A stretch of DNA of 64,000 bases from the NCBI RefSeq assembly GCF_003710825.1, contig NZ_RHHQ01000006.1, forward strand, positions 62,001 through 126,000, written 5' to 3'. Below, piece after piece: positions 35,581 to 44,209 of this stretch. The notes under the pieces are model-generated. The model searched no databases. It saw only the letters and a program-made list of their open reading frames with translations, and was not told the origin of the DNA. A program made the position numbers and the translations under genes. Position 1 is the stretch's first letter. Every line of letters begins with the position of its first letter. The stretch comes from Brevibacillus fluminis (lineage in GTDB: Bacteria; Bacillota; Bacilli; Brevibacillales; Brevibacillaceae).

Positions 35581-36724
35581 CGCTGTAAGCGAGCCTGCAT
35601 TAACGATTGAGCGAGTCGAAACCTATCCACTACTGTATCGATTGCAGGAGCCATATGGGGATGCAAATGGCTACAAACAATACCGTTCGTGCTATTTGAT
35701 CCGTGTCATAACGACAGATGGTGTGGACGGATGGGGGGAGTGCATCGATTGGCTTCCCACGGTTGATATCGGTTTTCACAAGCGGATTATCCCGTTTCTT
35801 GTTGGGAAAAATGCTGCCAATCGACTCGCATTGGCGGGTGCGATAAAAAAATGGCACCAGCGGGCTGCGACAGCTGTCAGCATGGCGTTGACCGAAATTG
35901 TGGCCAAATGGACGGGGTTATCTGTTTGTGAGCTATGGGGAGGCAGGCTTCATGAGCAAATACCGGTATATGCCTCCATGCAATCGTATGTCGAGCGAAG
36001 CGATTGGCAAAAGCAGTCGTTGCGAAAAGTCGAGCAGTCGCTTAACAACGGATTTTCGCTGATGAAGCTGAAAATCGGGGGGAAGCCGCTTGCGGTTGAC
36101 CAATCGCATATCGATCAGGTCGTCTCTTTTGTCGATGGTCGTGCGCAGATAGCGCTTGATGCGAACCAAAGCTATGACATTGCATCGGCACGCAATTGGG
36201 AGCGATGCTTCCAACGTTGGCAACAGCCAATTGCTTGGTTGGAGGAACCGCTTCCCCTTGTGCAACCGCAAGCCTCCCATTATCACATGCTGAGGCAAAG
36301 CTTGTCCGTTCCCATTGCAGGGGGGGAGAACTTGGGCGGGTTGGAGGCGTTTTTGCCCTTTCTGCGGTCGGAAAGCTTTGATTTGGTACAAGCAGACCCG
36401 CAGCATCATGACGATTTGGACGCGTATCGGTGCGCACTGGCTGGCAGCCGCCAGTTCGGCGTTCGCTGCTCCCCCCATACGTTTGATGGGGCTTTGTCAC
36501 GTCTGTATGCGTTAATGGCCCAGGCACTTTTGCCCCCATACAGCAAAATGCCGGATCAGTTAATCGAACCAGTCGAGTGGGATGTTATGGAAAATCCTTT
36601 TACCCAGCTGTTTTTCATTCGCATGGAGAACGGTTATGCGACGGTGCCGAGCGGCCCCGGCATCGGGTGTGAGCCGGATATGGCAATCATTCGCGCATAT
36701 AGCTGGGATGGCGGCACGTATTAA
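35555..36724 (+). CDS. Enolase-superfamily enzyme, mandelate racemase group
   Basis: A protein of 389 residues: capping domain (about 15-125) and TIM barrel (about 130-370). Catalytic K171-x-K173 (MKLKIGG), metal ligands D202 (LDANQ), E230 or E231 (LEEPL) and E258 (GGEN), then D281 (QADPQ) and H308 (SPHTFDG). D281 and H308 are 27 residues apart, the same spacing as the His-Asp dyad of mandelate racemase, so it is of that subgroup (racemase or acid-sugar dehydratase) rather than a menaquinone OSBS or dipeptide epimerase. Substrate unknown. ATG 35555 lies inside the yteA end; GAGAGG is about 10 nt upstream. An MFS transporter follows after 18 bp and may carry the substrate. Confidence 0.8.
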   Translation: MKDEQTCCSAVSEPALTIERVETYPLLYRLQEPYGDANGYKQYRSCYLIRVITTDGVDGWGECIDWLPTVDIGFHKRIIPFLVGKNAANRLALAGAIKKWHQRAATAVSMALTEIVAKWTGLSVCELWGGRLHEQIPVYASMQSYVERSDWQKQSLRKVEQSLNNGFSLMKLKIGGKPLAVDQSHIDQVVSFVDGRAQIALDANQSYDIASARNWERCFQRWQQPIAWLEEPLPLVQPQASHYHMLRQSLSVPIAGGENLGGLEAFLPFLRSESFDLVQADPQHHDDLDAYRCALAGSRQFGVRCSPHTFDGALSRLYALMAQALLPPYSKMPDQLIEPVEWDVMENPFTQLFFIRMENGYATVPSGPGIGCEPDMAIIRAYSWDGGTY

Positions 36725-36742
36725 CATAAGCGAGGAGAGCGT

Positions 36743-38125
36743 ATGGCACAAAATACGAAAAACCTCATTGGCATAACGGGCGTACCATTTGTGATGGTGC
36801 TCGGCAACTCCATGCTGATTCCTGTACTACCGGCGATGAAAGGAGCACTTGGGTTAACAAGCCTTCAGTCCAGTTTCCTTATCACGGCGTTTTCGATTGC
36901 GGCCGGTTTGGTGATCCCGATAGCAGGCTATTTATCTGACCGATTTCCCCGCAAGAAAGTGATCATGATTGCGTTGATTATTTATGGGATAGGCGGCTTG
37001 CTCGCAGGATTTGCCGCCATGTGGTGGAAAAACCCGTATCCGATTATATTGGCGGGGCGCTTTCTGCAAGGGATTGGCGCTGCGGGGACAGCACCGATTG
37101 CCATGGCGCTCGTTGGCGATCTGTTTAATGGTTCATCGGAAAGCAAAGCCCTTGGACTATTGGAAACGTCAAATGGCTTAGGCAAGGTGCTCAGCCCGAT
37201 CATTGGTTCCTTGCTCGGGCTCATCGCTTGGTATATGGTGTTTCTGGCGTTCCCCGTTATTTGCTGTCTATTGCTCGTTATGTTTTTATGGTTGGTTACC
37301 GAAAAAAAGAAAACAGTCGAGCCACTCCCATTTGGTGCATACAAAAAAGCGGTTGGCGCGGTATTAACCAAGCATAAGCAATGGCTGTGGGCGGTCTTTT
37401 TGATCGGTAGCGTGTGTTTGTTTACGTTATTCGGCGTCCTTTATTATTTGTCAGAACGTCTGGAGGAAGAATTCAAGATTGAGGGCGTTCTAAAAGGCGG
37501 GATTTTGGCGATTCCGCTTCTGGCAATGTCAATCATGGCTTATTTGACCGGCATCATGATCAAGCAAAAGCTAAACCGGATGCGTTGGTTCATCATCACG
37601 GGCATGCTGCTATTGTCCGCTTCCTATGTTGCCGCGGGATTCGTCAAGAATGTGTATATCTTGATCGGGATCTTGACCGTGGGAAGTGTCGGTTCCGGGA
37701 TGATTTTGCCATGCTTGAACAGCATGATCACAGGGGCGGTCAAAAAATCGGAACGCGGCATGCTTACTTCCTTGTATAACGGTGTTCGTTTTATCGGTGT
37801 GGCAATTGGACCACCCGTGTTCAGCTGGCTGATTAAAATTTCCTCGAATGTGATGTTCATGAGTGTTGCCGTGCTTGCATTCGTATCGGCAGCAGTGGCG
37901 TTTTTCTTCATTAAGCCGGAAAACATGGAGCTTGACGCCGCCTCCAAAGAACAACAGGAGGCGAAGAAAAAAGAGCAGGATGCGATCCGCAAATCGCTTG
38001 CGATTTTGGGTATCGAGCAGGACGGGGCAGAGATGGAAGAACAGCACAGATCGCGCGAGCAGTTCGGGTTTAATATCAACGAGATGGTTGATCAGCTGCT
38101 GAAGCAAAAGGAGAAGGAAAAATAA
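36743..38125 (+). CDS. MFS transporter, 12-14 TM, exporter-like
   Basis: A major facilitator protein of 460 residues with about twelve to fourteen hydrophobic segments. N-terminal half motif A is GYLSDRFPRKKV (about 62-73), and GRFLQGIGAAGTAPIAMALVGD resembles motif C of proton antiporters. A charged cytoplasmic tail of about 70 residues (about 390-460: EEQHRSREQFGFNINEM...) is rich in K, E and Q. Most similar in feel to drug/metabolite:H+ antiporters. ATG 36743 with GAGGAGAG upstream. Likely one unit with the enzyme before it. A bidirectional terminator follows. Confidence 0.8.
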   Translation: MAQNTKNLIGITGVPFVMVLGNSMLIPVLPAMKGALGLTSLQSSFLITAFSIAAGLVIPIAGYLSDRFPRKKVIMIALIIYGIGGLLAGFAAMWWKNPYPIILAGRFLQGIGAAGTAPIAMALVGDLFNGSSESKALGLLETSNGLGKVLSPIIGSLLGLIAWYMVFLAFPVICCLLLVMFLWLVTEKKKTVEPLPFGAYKKAVGAVLTKHKQWLWAVFLIGSVCLFTLFGVLYYLSERLEEEFKIEGVLKGGILAIPLLAMSIMAYLTGIMIKQKLNRMRWFIITGMLLLSASYVAAGFVKNVYILIGILTVGSVGSGMILPCLNSMITGAVKKSERGMLTSLYNGVRFIGVAIGPPVFSWLIKISSNVMFMSVAVLAFVSAAVAFFFIKPENMELDAASKEQQEAKKKEQDAIRKSLAILGIEQDGAEMEEQHRSREQFGFNINEMVDQLLKQKEKEK

Positions 38126-38169
38126 ACAGCCCTGGTCTCGGTAGTAATTCACCGTGCCAGGCTGTTTTT
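38124..38169. terminator. Bidirectional terminator, MFS gene / Nudix gene
   Basis: AAACAGCC-C-TGG (38124-38135) pairs with CCA-GGCTGTTT (38157-38167) with one bulged C; T-run follows on the plus strand and an A-run precedes it, so it serves both convergent genes. The Nudix stop is at 38170. Confidence 0.75.
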
Positions 38170-38634
38170 TTATGCCAAGCCATGCTCACGCAGGTAGGCG
38201 AGGGTAAGCGGGTACACATCGTCGCGCAGCGTCGGGCTGAATTTGTCATCCGTCTTCAGCGTTTCCGGAACGTCCAGGAGAAGGCATCCACCGACATTGT
38301 CGTGCACCATCTCTTGGAGTTGACGCTCCACCTGGGCCACATAAATATCTTTGACGATGGCGTCGCCCACGGTGTATTGCCCGATTTTTCGGATAGCGGA
38401 CAGGCAGTAGCCCGTTTCTTCATAGGTTTCGCGGATTGCCGCCGCGATGCTGGTCTCGCCGGGCTCCACTTTGCCCCCCGGAAGTTCAATGCCCCGTTCG
38501 GTATGGATCGTAAACAGCAATTTGTTTTGATAAAAGGGAAAAACCAGCACATGCTTGGCTGTGCGCTCACTAAAGATCGCTGGATCAAAGGTCAGCGTTA
38601 CAGGCAGGCCGTAATGGTCAAGAAAGCGATGCAT
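38170..38634 (-). CDS. Nudix hydrolase, YtkD-like
   Basis: A protein of 154 residues with a perfect Nudix box G-x5-E-x7-R-E-x2-E-E-x-G at residues 54-76 (GKVEPGE ... RETYEETGY). The N-terminal [11 protein letters not shown] and AKHVLVFPF resemble B. subtilis YtkD, which hydrolyses 8-oxo-dGTP and other nucleoside triphosphates and is linked to germination and stress. Start ATG 38634, AAAGGAG 10 nt upstream. It overlaps the end of the flavoprotein gene by 17 bp, so the two are one transcript. Confidence 0.85.
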   Translation of the reverse strand: MHRFLDHYGLPVTLTFDPAIFSERTAKHVLVFPFYQNKLLFTIHTERGIELPGGKVEPGETSIAAAIRETYEETGYCLSAIRKIGQYTVGDAIVKDIYVAQVERQLQEMVHDNVGGCLLLDVPETLKTDDKFSPTLRDDVYPLTLAYLREHGLA

Positions 38635-39553
38635 CGTGTGAATTCTCCTTTCGGGTCAGGATCATATGCTTGATTGCTTTCATCGCTTGGCCTGAGGCCA
38701 AAGCGAGACTGGCATAAGCAGGTCCGTTGACCACATCGCCAATCGCATAGATCCAGTCGATCTCTGTCTGAAGCACATCATTGACGACATAAAAGCCTTC
38801 ACCGTACGTGGGGAGCCCGGGTAAAAGCTCACTGTTGCCCCGAACTCCGATTCGCGGCAATATCCAGTCTGCGTCAAGTGTCAGATCCGGTTTGCCTACA
38901 GTGGAGTGCAAGGTCGCGACGGGAGTAGGAGCGGCAGTTACCTCTGCAATCTCCGTTTCCCAAAGGATCGTCACGTTATCGCGCTCGTGCAGCTGTTTTT
39001 GCCATTCATCGCGTGCGCGCAGGCGATTGGAGCGCACGCTGACCCACACGTTTTGCGCATAGGAAGACAGGTTTATAGCGGATTCAACGGCGCGGTCGCC
39101 ACTGCCAATTACGAGAATATTTTGGTTGGCAAGCGATTTGGCGTTCGATGTTGTTGAAAACCAAGGGCCGAGAACATTCGGGGCATTGTTCAAAGCCGCG
39201 AGCTGATTGGGGCGTATTCCAGTCGCAATGACGAGGTAGTTAGGACGGTATACGCGCGCTGTCGTATGTACGAGCCGTTTGGCTGTATCGATGGAGACGG
39301 CTTGTTCATTCATGCGGACGAGACCGTTTACACACAGGCTCTCGTTTTTTTTGAGTTCGGTCAAGAGAGCTTCTCCATCCTGATAAACGCCAGGCGGGAA
39401 GTCCCATATTCGGTTGCGTATCTGGCCGATTTGCCCGCCGATGGCATCCGTGCCTTCCAAAACAACGGCAGATAACCCTAAGCGCTGGCACCAGATCGCA
39501 GCGGAAAGGCCGGCCATTCCACCACCGATAATTAACACCTGTACATGTTCCAC
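38618..39553 (-). CDS. FAD-dependent oxidoreductase, thioredoxin-reductase-like without CxxC
   Basis: A protein of 311 residues with the two-dinucleotide-domain fold: FAD-binding [10 protein letters not shown] near the start, NAD(P)-binding [11 protein letters not shown] (about 146-156), and the C-terminal FAD motif [16 protein letters not shown] (about 268-283). Length and order match thioredoxin reductase or ferredoxin-NADP reductase type flavoproteins, but the redox CxxC expected after the FAD domain is absent (the segment reads WFSTTSNAK). GTG 39553 with AGGAGGG 6 nt upstream. Electron acceptor unknown. Translationally coupled to the Nudix gene. Confidence 0.8.
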   Translation of the reverse strand: MEHVQVLIIGGGMAGLSAAIWCQRLGLSAVVLEGTDAIGGQIGQIRNRIWDFPPGVYQDGEALLTELKKNESLCVNGLVRMNEQAVSIDTAKRLVHTTARVYRPNYLVIATGIRPNQLAALNNAPNVLGPWFSTTSNAKSLANQNILVIGSGDRAVESAINLSSYAQNVWVSVRSNRLRARDEWQKQLHERDNVTILWETEIAEVTAAPTPVATLHSTVGKPDLTLDADWILPRIGVRGNSELLPGLPTYGEGFYVVNDVLQTEIDWIYAIGDVVNGPAYASLALASGQAMKAIKHMILTRKENSHDASLS

Positions 39554-39631
39554 CGCTCTCCCTCCTCTCTCTATTCTTAATAATAGCGCAGGTTGATGAA
39601 AAAGAAAAAGCCTGACGTGAGGTGGTGTGGA

Positions 39632-39662
39632 TTGAAAGGGGCCCGCATCTCCATGATATAGT
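39632..39662 (+). promoter_or_regulatory. Candidate promoter of the merR gene
   Basis: TTGAAA (39632-39637) with TATAGT at 39657-39662 (19-nt spacer) or GATATA at 39655-39660 (17-nt spacer). The first would be the overlong type that MerR proteins activate, suggesting autoregulation; no dyad was seen within it. Confidence 0.4.
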
Positions 39663-39678
39663 GAAGATGAGGTGAAGA

Positions 39679-40518
39679 ATGGTGAAGCACTACTTCTCGA
39701 TTGGCGAGGTGTCCAAATTATTCAATCTGTCTGTGCAGGCGCTGCGCCTGTATGATCAGCTGGGCATTGTGAAGCCTTCCTATGTCAATGAAGACAACGG
39801 ATACCGGTACTACACCATAGATCAGTTCACGCTGCTCGACTTTTTGAAGGTGTGCAAAGCGTCACAGGTGCCGTTGAAAGAAATAAAAGAGATTCTCGAT
39901 CAGCCGTTGACTGTCGAGCACACAAAACAGCTTTTGCAAACCCAGGAAAACATCCTGGCGGAGCAGATTGCTTCGTTAACCGAGGTCAAAAACGGCATCG
40001 CGCGGAAACGGGGAGACATCGAACGCTGGCAGGAGAGGCTTCCGCAATGCATCACAGTGTTACATCTGCCTGAGCGCCGGATCGCACAAAAGCGGGTACA
40101 AATCTCGTCGGAAGTCGCATTTGAGCTGATGTATCGCGAATTGCTCCTGACTTTCGACAAAACACCATCCTTTCTCTCGTTCCAAACCGGCGTCATCACA
40201 TCGCGCCAAGCGTGGCTGGACCGGAATGAATGCACGACGACCCACATGTTCGTCACGTATCACGAAGAGGTGCCGGTAGGATATGATAGAGCGACGATTC
40301 CGGAGGGCACATTTCTGTCCCTGATCATTGAGGATTCTTACCTCAACTATATGACCTATTACGAGCAGCTACGCAGTTATGTTGAGAAAAACGGGATCGA
40401 ACCGTTAGGCGAATTATATGAGCTTTATGTCATGTCCTTGCCGGGAACGGAAAAGAATGGCGGAAAAGACAAAACATTGTGGGAGCTTCAGGTGCAAATA
40501 AATCCCTTGACTCTATAG
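39679..40518 (+). CDS. MerR-family regulator with C-terminal effector domain
   Basis: A protein of 279 residues: MerR winged helix (residues 1-72, FSIGEVSKLFNLSVQALRLYDQLGIVKPSYVNEDNGYRYY), a long linking coiled coil (about 80-125), and a GyrI-like effector-binding domain (about 135-275). This is the BmrR/BltR layout of multidrug-sensing activators. ATG 39679. It is followed after 48 bp by a MATE exporter whose promoter shows a 19-bp spacer with an internal dyad, so it is the likely activator of that gene. Confidence 0.88.
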   Translation: MVKHYFSIGEVSKLFNLSVQALRLYDQLGIVKPSYVNEDNGYRYYTIDQFTLLDFLKVCKASQVPLKEIKEILDQPLTVEHTKQLLQTQENILAEQIASLTEVKNGIARKRGDIERWQERLPQCITVLHLPERRIAQKRVQISSEVAFELMYRELLLTFDKTPSFLSFQTGVITSRQAWLDRNECTTTHMFVTYHEEVPVGYDRATIPEGTFLSLIIEDSYLNYMTYYEQLRSYVEKNGIEPLGELYELYVMSLPGTEKNGGKDKTLWELQVQINPLTL

Positions 40519-40537
40519 TTACAATAGACCTTACACT
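40507..40537 (+). promoter_or_regulatory. MerR-type promoter/operator of the MATE gene
   Basis: TTGACT (40507-40512) and TACACT (40532-40537) are separated by 19 bp, the overlong spacer typical of MerR-activated promoters. The spacer carries the dyad TCTAT-7nt-ATAGA (40512-40528). The -35 lies in the last codons of the merR gene. A separate palindrome CCTTACGTAAGG (40540-40551) overlaps the start of the exporter's ribosome-binding site. Confidence 0.7.
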
Positions 40538-40566
40538 CTCCTTACGTAAGGGGAGGAAGGGACGTT

Positions 40567-41991
40567 ATGAAACAAACATTTACATTTTCACAAAAGCTTG
40601 GTCAGTTGCTCGCGATCTTGCTGCCGGTTTTGGTTAGCCAAATTGCGATCTTCGCGATGAGTTTTTTCGATACGATCATGTCTGGGCATGCCAGCTCGGT
40701 CGATTTGGCTGGCGTAGCGATCGGTTCCAGCATTTGGGCGCCGGTTAGTGCCGGTTTGACGGGGATCGTCGCAGCGGTTACCCCAATTTTAGCACAGCAT
40801 CTCGGTGGAAATCGCCGCGAACAAATCCCGTTTACACTTGCCCAAGGGATTTACTTGAGTATCGCACTTGCGCTGGGCACCGTTGTCGTCGGCGTGTTTG
40901 CCTTACAGCCAATTTTGTCGCACATGGATTTGGAGGAAGGCGTACGGTCGATTGCCTTTCGCTTTTTGGTAGCTTTGTCTTTTGGTATCATACCTTTATT
41001 TTTGTACACGGCTTTTCGCAGCTTCATCGACGCGCACGGCAAGACACGGGTAACCATGTTGATTTCACTTGTCGCCTTACCGGTAAATATCGCGCTTAAC
41101 TATGTGCTGATTTTTGGCAAACTGGGCTTTCCACGCATGGGTGGTGTGGGTGCAGGCGTAGCGTCAGCGATCACGTATTGGGTAATCGCCGCCATCTCAC
41201 TGCTCGTCATCGTCCGTCATGAATCGTTTTCGCAATACCGGATATTCCACCGCATGCCGCGCATTTCGTTTGCGGCTTGGAAGGAGCTTCTGCGCATCGG
41301 AGTGCCGATCGGATTGTCGGTTTCGTTTGAGGTCGGGGTTTTTGCAGTCGTAACGCTTTTGATGAGTGGATACAGCACGACGACGATCGCTGCCCATCAA
41401 GCGGCCATCAACTTTGCTTCATTCCTGTACATGATCCCCTATAGCATTTCTACCGCGCTGACGATCATGGTCGGATTTGAGGTTGGGGCAAAAAGACCGG
41501 CAGATTCCAAGCAGTACAGCTTTATCGGTCTGTTTCTGGCTGCTGGACTCGCGATCGTATGCGCAGCATTCCTGTTCCTTTTCAACAAAGAGGTAGCGGC
41601 ATTGTACACGACTGATATGGATGTGCTGACGCTGACCCAGCATTTCCTCTTGTATGCGATCTTCTTTCAAATGTCAGATGCGATTGCCGCACCGATCCAA
41701 GGTGCATTACGCGGTTATAAAGATGTCAATGTCACCTTCATCGTGGCGTTCATCAGCTATTGGGTCATTGGATTGCCCGTCGGTTATGCACTTGCTGCAT
41801 ACACGTCGATGGGAGCATTCGGCTATTGGATTGGTCTCATCACCGGGCTTGCCGTCGGGGCGGTCTGTTTGCTGGCACGCTTGCTCTTCATTCAGCGCCG
41901 GTTCCAGAAAGGTGCGCTGCAAGGGAAAATCACGACCAAGGCAGATGCGGCCGCTTTGGCGGTAAAACAAAACGTGCAGAACAACTGCTAA
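40567..41991 (+). CDS. MATE family efflux transporter
   Basis: A protein of 474 residues with twelve hydrophobic segments in two homologous halves, typical of multidrug and toxin extrusion exporters (NorM type): MSFFDTIMSGHASSVDLAGVAIG in helix 1-2 and the matching HQAAINFASFLYMIPYSIS in the second half. Sodium- or proton-coupled export of cationic drugs is the usual role. ATG 40567, with GGGGAGG about 10 nt upstream. Expected to be activated by the MerR protein just before it. Confidence 0.9.
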   Translation: MKQTFTFSQKLGQLLAILLPVLVSQIAIFAMSFFDTIMSGHASSVDLAGVAIGSSIWAPVSAGLTGIVAAVTPILAQHLGGNRREQIPFTLAQGIYLSIALALGTVVVGVFALQPILSHMDLEEGVRSIAFRFLVALSFGIIPLFLYTAFRSFIDAHGKTRVTMLISLVALPVNIALNYVLIFGKLGFPRMGGVGAGVASAITYWVIAAISLLVIVRHESFSQYRIFHRMPRISFAAWKELLRIGVPIGLSVSFEVGVFAVVTLLMSGYSTTTIAAHQAAINFASFLYMIPYSISTALTIMVGFEVGAKRPADSKQYSFIGLFLAAGLAIVCAAFLFLFNKEVAALYTTDMDVLTLTQHFLLYAIFFQMSDAIAAPIQGALRGYKDVNVTFIVAFISYWVIGLPVGYALAAYTSMGAFGYWIGLITGLAVGAVCLLARLLFIQRRFQKGALQGKITTKADAAALAVKQNVQNNC

Positions 41992-42085
41992 TTACGAATT
42001 TGGGCGGCGAATCGTAGGCACATCGGCTAGGCTTCTGTACGTATACTGCAGGTGTGATGGTTATCATGGAAAGGGGCCGCTTTTC

Positions 42086-42649
42086 GTGAAGCACCTGCGG
42101 GAAACTATGAAGCATTTTCAAAAAACAGCGGAACGGCTTTCCAAGCTTGGCTTCAACAGTGAGCAGCCGTGGAAAACGCTGTCGCAAATGAATGAGCTGT
42201 TGGATGGCGAGTTTTGGGAGAACATGGCGACGTTGGGCAAATATGCTGACCAAACATGGGGGGAGCCGGAGGAGCAGCAAGAGACGGAGCAGGCGGTGAC
42301 CAAAGCGTCAGCTAAAGCACCGGCAAAGAAATTCGTGCCGAATGTGGATCTGTTCAAGACAGATACGCGAGTGATTGTCTCTTGCGAAATCTCCGGATTC
42401 GATCGGGACAGCCTCGAAGTCAAATTCATCGATCCGCGAACCATCATCATCATGGGACGCATCCGCGAGCATACATTTGCGCATGCCAGGTTGACAAAGG
42501 AACGCAGCTATGGGAAATTCCGCCGTGAAATTAAGTTGCCGGTCGCGGTCGTTCCCAAAAAAATGAAAGTCGAATATGCCGATGGCGTACTCGAATTGCA
42601 GTTTATCCGCAGCGGCAAAACGCGGAGGAAACAACCGGGTACGACATAA
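42086..42649 (+). CDS. Hsp20/alpha-crystallin-like protein (possible spore-coat type)
   Basis: A protein of 187 residues. N-terminal helical part (about 1-80), an alanine/lysine linker, then a small heat-shock alpha-crystallin-like domain (about 85-180: FVPNVDLFKTDTRVIVSCEISGFDRDSLEVKFIDPRTIIIMGRI ... YGKFRREIKLPVAV). The domain lacks the usual C-terminal I-x-I/V anchor and ends with basic residues. In spore formers such proteins occur in the coat (CotM/CotP type). It is convergent with the gerP operon and shares its terminator, which fits a spore role (inference). GTG 42086. Confidence 0.7.
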   Translation: MKHLRETMKHFQKTAERLSKLGFNSEQPWKTLSQMNELLDGEFWENMATLGKYADQTWGEPEEQQETEQAVTKASAKAPAKKFVPNVDLFKTDTRVIVSCEISGFDRDSLEVKFIDPRTIIIMGRIREHTFAHARLTKERSYGKFRREIKLPVAVVPKKMKVEYADGVLELQFIRSGKTRRKQPGTT

Positions 42650-42670
42650 ATTGAATCGCAAAAAGGCGTA

Positions 42671-42710
42671 AAAAAGGGAGGAACAGCGAACAGCGTGTTC
42701 CTCCCTTTTT
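42671..42710. terminator. Bidirectional terminator, hsp20-like gene / gerP operon
   Basis: A 15-bp perfect stem, AAAAAGGGAGGAACA (42671-42685) with its complement (42696-42710), 10-nt loop, A-run on one side and T-run on the other. It touches the gerPF stop codon. Confidence 0.88.
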
Positions 42711-42924
42711 ATACGTTCCCCACCTGCGGCTGATCAATGATGCTTGGATCGAGGGTGTTGGTCAAGCTGATTCCATTCACCGTATTGACGATATTGCCAG
42801 TATTTCCGCCCCCAGAACCGGAAAACGTCTTGGCGGTTGCCTTGGGAGAGATATTTAATGCATCACCAAAATTGACTGTTCCTGAATTGCTGTTGATGTT
42901 GACAGCACCCACGACGGATGGCAA
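42709..42924 (-). CDS. gerPF: Spore germination protein GerPF
   Basis: A small protein of 71 residues, paralogous to GerPA: MPSVVGAVNINSNSGTVNFGD then ISPKATAKTFSGSGGGNTG and a C-terminal QPQVGN. GerP proteins lie in the spore coat and are needed for germinants to cross it. Start is TTG 42924 with GGGGAGGG 6 nt upstream. Last gene of the gerPABCDEF operon. Confidence 0.9.
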   Translation of the reverse strand: MPSVVGAVNINSNSGTVNFGDALNISPKATAKTFSGSGGGNTGNIVNTVNGISLTNTLDPSIIDQPQVGNV

Positions 42925-42961
42925 AGAATTCCCTCCCCTTCGTATCGTTTTGTGACGATGT

Positions 42962-43327
42962 CTAGCGTGCTAGGTGGCGAATGGTTTTGACACGAGATTC
43001 GGCATAGGTGGACACGGTTGAGCCAATCTGCACAACGGAAGAAGTCACCACGCTCTGTATATTGACAAACTCAACGCGAATGAAAGGAGATTCATTCAAC
43101 GTAATGATCTCGAGCGGTTCGTCAACAACGGGCTGAGTGATGTCCGCGCAAAAAGTGGCGAATCGGTCCAACGTGTAGTCGCTTTCGAAAAACGTCACTT
43201 CTTCACGCTGAACGGCCAATACGTCGGCGTGCAAGTTGTGCTCCTCCGAATCCCCGATTTGAAAGACGGTGGAATCACCTGTTTGTAAAATATCTATACG
43301 TTGTACTTTCGATGTCCGGAACGGCAT
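42962..43327 (-). CDS. gerPE: Spore germination protein GerPE
   Basis: A protein of 121 residues: an N-terminal segment with RIDILQTGDSTVFQIGDS, a variable middle part (about 40-90), and a second strand-rich stretch NIQSVVTSSVVQIGST that repeats the S-x-VFQIG motif, as in the GerPE family. GerPE is required for normal permeability of the coat to germinants. ATG 43327 with GGGGGT upstream. Lies between gerPF and gerPD, the expected order. Confidence 0.88.
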   Translation of the reverse strand: MPFRTSKVQRIDILQTGDSTVFQIGDSEEHNLHADVLAVQREEVTFFESDYTLDRFATFCADITQPVVDEPLEIITLNESPFIRVEFVNIQSVVTSSVVQIGSTVSTYAESRVKTIRHLAR

Positions 43328-43339
43328 AGTGACCCCCTT

Positions 43340-43558
43340 CTACGCCCGTCTTACGCGCGGAAGACGCGGAACGCGGGGTTCAACCTCAGGCACAAGTGGC
43401 GTCGTGACGCCGACGATCAGTGACTCTGGAGGCGTTTCAAAAATACTGCCAAGCTGAATGCACTGACTATCGCCGATCCTGAGGATCGAGGAAGTCGCAA
43501 TCTCTGTACATTTGACGGTTCCGATTGAAAGGCAGCCATTGATAACCGTATATCGCAT
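43340..43558 (-). CDS. gerPD: Spore germination protein GerPD
   Basis: A protein of 72 residues with VKCTEIATSSILRIGDSQ followed by LGSIFETPPESLIVG, the diagnostic GerPD ending; the last 15 residues are basic and proline-rich, longer than the usual 60-residue protein. The ATG (43558) abuts the gerPC stop (43559). A divergent gene at 44820 carries a second copy of the same motifs. Confidence 0.9.
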   Translation of the reverse strand: MRYTVINGCLSIGTVKCTEIATSSILRIGDSQCIQLGSIFETPPESLIVGVTTPLVPEVEPRVPRLPRVRRA

Positions 43559-44179
43559 CTACGCTCCCCCTGCTTCCCGAGGAAGATTCTGCAGGAACGA
43601 TTCGCACGTCTTGTCGATATCCCGTTTGACTTTCTCGATGACTTTTTGCTCGATTGCCGGATACTGAGACGGATCGAGTTGATCGGGCTGCAATTGGTTC
43701 AAATAGTAATGAATGCGCTGATCGATTTGGTTTTTTATGTCATTCATGATGAATTTGCGATAGGGGTCATGCAGAGGGTAGGCGTACTTTTGCTCCAGCG
43801 CTTCCAGCGAGTAAATCGCGTCGCTATCCAGGTAATGATGAATCTGCTCTTGTATCCGGCAGAAAAGCTCATCGGACGGTTTGACTGCAGAAGGTACATC
43901 CATGGATTGATTGACGGCATACTCGCTGATGGAGGCGTCCTCGCTTTTTGGCGGATTCAGCCCGATATTTAAGGTGCCTTCCAGCCGCTCGATTTTCAAC
44001 AGATCAAACTTGTACTCGTTTGTGATAGTTTGAGTGCCTGCTTTATCTTTCAATTGATTGACATCTTTCTGCAGATCTTCTACCAACTTGGTGAGTTGCT
44101 CCATTTGTAGGGTCTGCGCCTGCAAGAAGCAGGTTAGCTGCTCCAGGCATGCGACCACTTCAGGACTCATCATCGTCAT
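43559..44179 (-). CDS. gerPC: Spore germination protein GerPC
   Basis: A protein of 206 residues. The N-terminal part is a coiled coil (about 8-55: CLEQLTCFLQAQTLQMEQLTKLVEDLQKDV, residues 11-40), followed by a mixed domain and a helical C-terminal half (about 120-200) with YHYLNQLQPDQ-like and PREAGGA at the end. It is the largest protein of the operon. Start ATG 44179, GAAGGTG upstream; two further in-frame ATG codons follow within four residues. Confidence 0.88.
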   Translation of the reverse strand: MTMMSPEVVACLEQLTCFLQAQTLQMEQLTKLVEDLQKDVNQLKDKAGTQTITNEYKFDLLKIERLEGTLNIGLNPPKSEDASISEYAVNQSMDVPSAVKPSDELFCRIQEQIHHYLDSDAIYSLEALEQKYAYPLHDPYRKFIMNDIKNQIDQRIHYYLNQLQPDQLDPSQYPAIEQKVIEKVKRDIDKTCESFLQNLPREAGGA

Positions 44180-44209
44180 CTGTCATCACCTTCTTCTAAA
44201 TTACCATAC

